Shown here piece after piece: positions 62,861 to 64,000 of a stretch of DNA of 64,000 nt. The stretch covers positions 26,351-90,350 of the forward strand of contig NZ_JAFBCV010000016.1 of the NCBI RefSeq assembly GCF_016907895.1. The letters are read 5' to 3'. The notes beneath the pieces were generated by a model, which saw only the letters and a program-made list of their open reading frames with translations, made no database searches and was not told where the DNA came from. Source of the stretch: Shouchella xiaoxiensis (GTDB lineage: Bacteria; Bacillota; Bacilli; Bacillales; Bacillaceae_D). Positions within the stretch are counted from its first letter, which is position 1, and each line of letters starts with the position of its first letter. The position numbers and the translations under genes were made by a program.

Positions 62861-63570
62861 TGAAAAAAAGAATGGTGACGTTCGTTGGGTTAACATTATT
62901 AGGCGCAAGCGCTCTTGTCGGCTGCAATGTGCATGGTTCGGAAGTGAGTGCAGAGGATGAGCATATTCCTGAGCGTTTAGACGAGATTTTGCTAAGTTCT
63001 TCTACGATTGTAAAAGGACGGTTTACGGAGCGAATCGCAGAAGAGAACATGATTCGCTCTAGCGCTAATCCTAGTGAGCCAAGCGAAGAATTTTATTCAG
63101 AGGGGCATATTTATCAGTTCCAAGTTGAGGAATCCTATAAAGGATCAGATGAGGAAACAGTAACCGTCGTTACGCCTTATGCAAAAGAGGTTTCCATTCA
63201 AGGGACATTTCGCGATAGGATGATTGAGCATGTTGATTATGAGCCAATTGATGAATCAAAAACGTATATTTTGTTTTTAAACGAGCTTGCTGAAATCGAA
63301 CAAGGGCTTTATGGACCGGCATCCGCCGCGTTTATTGTTGAGGTTGATGAGGCAGAGAACGTGAGATTTTATTCAAAAAGAATCGAGGGACAGCTTGCGG
63401 AAAATGTCATTGTTGAGGAAGGCAATCAAGATTTTAAAGGAAAGTATGTAACGGAAGTGACAGGTTTCTTGATGGGTGATTATATAGAAGATGTGCTCTT
63501 GCTTCGTGATTTGTTCGCTTTGGAAGGAATTGAATCGTTGAGCGAACTTGAAATCTTTTTAGAAGAATAA
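62860..63570 (+). CDS. Lipoprotein of unknown function
   Basis: A 236-residue lipoprotein with signal peptide and lipobox LVGC (Cys22). The mature domain is acidic, with STIVKGRFTERI, a beta-rich core (HIYQFQVEESYKG, ETVTVVTPYAKEV) and TYILFLNE, a pattern I have seen in unassigned Bacillus surface proteins. The start at 62860 follows AAGGGGG and overlaps the preceding stop (TGATG). The acidic character suits an alkaliphile; that is inference. Confidence 0.65.
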   Translation: MKKRMVTFVGLTLLGASALVGCNVHGSEVSAEDEHIPERLDEILLSSSTIVKGRFTERIAEENMIRSSANPSEPSEEFYSEGHIYQFQVEESYKGSDEETVTVVTPYAKEVSIQGTFRDRMIEHVDYEPIDESKTYILFLNELAEIEQGLYGPASAAFIVEVDEAENVRFYSKRIEGQLAENVIVEEGNQDFKGKYVTEVTGFLMGDYIEDVLLLRDLFALEGIESLSELEIFLEE

Positions 63571-63652
63571 TCATTATTTGCTGAAAAATAGGTAAAATAG
63601 ACTTATTTCTAGATGTAAATCGATTATACTAAAAGGGAAAGGGGGCGAGGGT

Positions 63653-63751
63653 TTGGAAGCAATTCTTATCGTAATTGCAAGTGTTTTAAGCGTTATCGCA
63701 GTAAGTTTCGGGAGCAGAGAATGGAACAATTCATCTAATGAATTGGAATAG
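63653..63751 (+). CDS. Very small membrane peptide
   Basis: A 32-residue frame with a TTG start after GGGAAAGGGGGCGAGG: a membrane segment at about 3-18 (AILIVIASVLSVIAVS) and a polar C-terminus (REWNNSSNELE). TATACT at 63625-63630 could be its -10. The strong ribosome binding site and hydrophobic design support it; function unknown. Confidence 0.4.
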   Translation: MEAILIVIASVLSVIAVSFGSREWNNSSNELE

Positions 63752-63782
63752 CTTTCGCTAGCAGAGAAGGAGATTAACCATC

Positions 63783-63851
63783 TTGTCAGTCATTGCATTT
63801 ATTATTAGTTTATCCGTTACATATGTGTTTACTACTTGTTTATATGGTTAG
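63783..63851 (+). CDS. Very small membrane peptide
   Basis: A 22-residue frame (MSVIAFIISLSVTYVFTTCL...) with a TTG start eight bases after AAGGAG, 31 bases after the previous small frame. It is one membrane segment. Two such peptides in a row could be paired, as in small toxin or regulatory peptide loci, but nothing else supports this. Confidence 0.35.
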   Translation: MSVIAFIISLSVTYVFTTCLYG

Positions 63852-63910
63852 TTACTCGATAGTTTTAAGGTAGAGCATCACAAATAAGAGGAATAAGCCC
63901 ATGATTAAAG

Positions 63911-64000
63911 TGTACCCTTTGTAAAGGACATTTTAAAAAAGTCTAAGCTACAGCTAAAAGATGATCACTGTATTGAACAGGGGTCATCTTTTTTCTGTTC
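63911..64000. mobile_element. Possible left end of an IS3-type element
   Basis: From TGTACCCTTTGTAAAGGACA the sequence has the look of an IS3-family terminal repeat, followed by a hairpin AAAAGATGA / TCATCTTTT (63956-63994) as often found before orfA. The window ends before any transposase gene, so this is only a suggestion; the hairpin could instead be a plain terminator. Confidence 0.3.

Noticed and set aside
1..64000. tRNA, rRNA genes or CRISPR arrays
   Set aside because: No cloverleaf, rRNA-like block or regularly spaced repeat was found by eye on either strand.

Overview
The window is chromosomal DNA from a member of the Bacillaceae. The signs are strong AAGGAGG-type ribosome binding sites, frequent TTG and GTG starts, sigma-A promoters, and close relatives of Bacillus genes (glcT, ald/adeR, yhfT/yhfS, yjoB, the asb operon). 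Gene content (TRAP transporter, petrobactin genes, WxL surface genes) would suit an alkaliphilic Shouchella/Alkalihalobacillus-like organism; that placement is inference.

Layout. 1-1552: end of an acyl-CoA ligase/thiolase pair. 1599-4155: a GlcT-type antiterminator and a NagP-like PTS permease, each preceded by a RAT-like RNA element. 4290-4583: an ABM-family protein. 5192-8024: two alternating types of small membrane protein (one copy frameshifted), decayed coding fragments between them, a bPH-like membrane protein and a DUF5082-like WXG protein; this looks like the remains of a type VII/LXG toxin-immunity locus. 8079-11698: a MerR-controlled acyl-CoA ligase/dehydrogenase operon. 12776-20920: a uronate catabolic locus (kduI, hydroxyacid dehydrogenase, TRAP transporter, Zn dehydrogenase, kduD, kdgR, eda). 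21084-27282: small membrane proteins, a TauE-like permease, a YjoB-like AAA ATPase, a TIM-barrel isomerase, a ROK regulator and a sugar acetyltransferase, with two inverted copies of a dispersed repeat. 27441-32467: a second IclR-controlled operon (kdgK, eda, dgoD, gntP). It supplies the KDG kinase that the kduID locus lacks.

34492-41473 is a six-gene petrobactin operon (asbABCDEF) behind a promoter overlapped by a Fur box; asbE appears disrupted by two single-base frameshifts. 41535-42611 is a serine hydrolase. 42631-50726 is a WxL/csc-type cell-surface operon: lectin adhesin, LPXTG protein, two WxL proteins, a WxL-binding protein, a sortase and an Mga-like regulator. 51942-57219 is an alanine utilisation locus (alr, ald, adeR, Na+/alanine symporter) with a shared dyad TTTGTG-N6-CACAAA that I propose as the AdeR site. 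57326-63851 holds a SWIM-SNF2 helicase, an acetyltransferase, membrane and lipoprotein genes and two very small membrane peptides. The window ends in what may be the edge of an insertion sequence.

No rRNA, tRNA or CRISPR array was seen. Starts were chosen by ribosome-binding-site spacing and often differ from the longest open frame.
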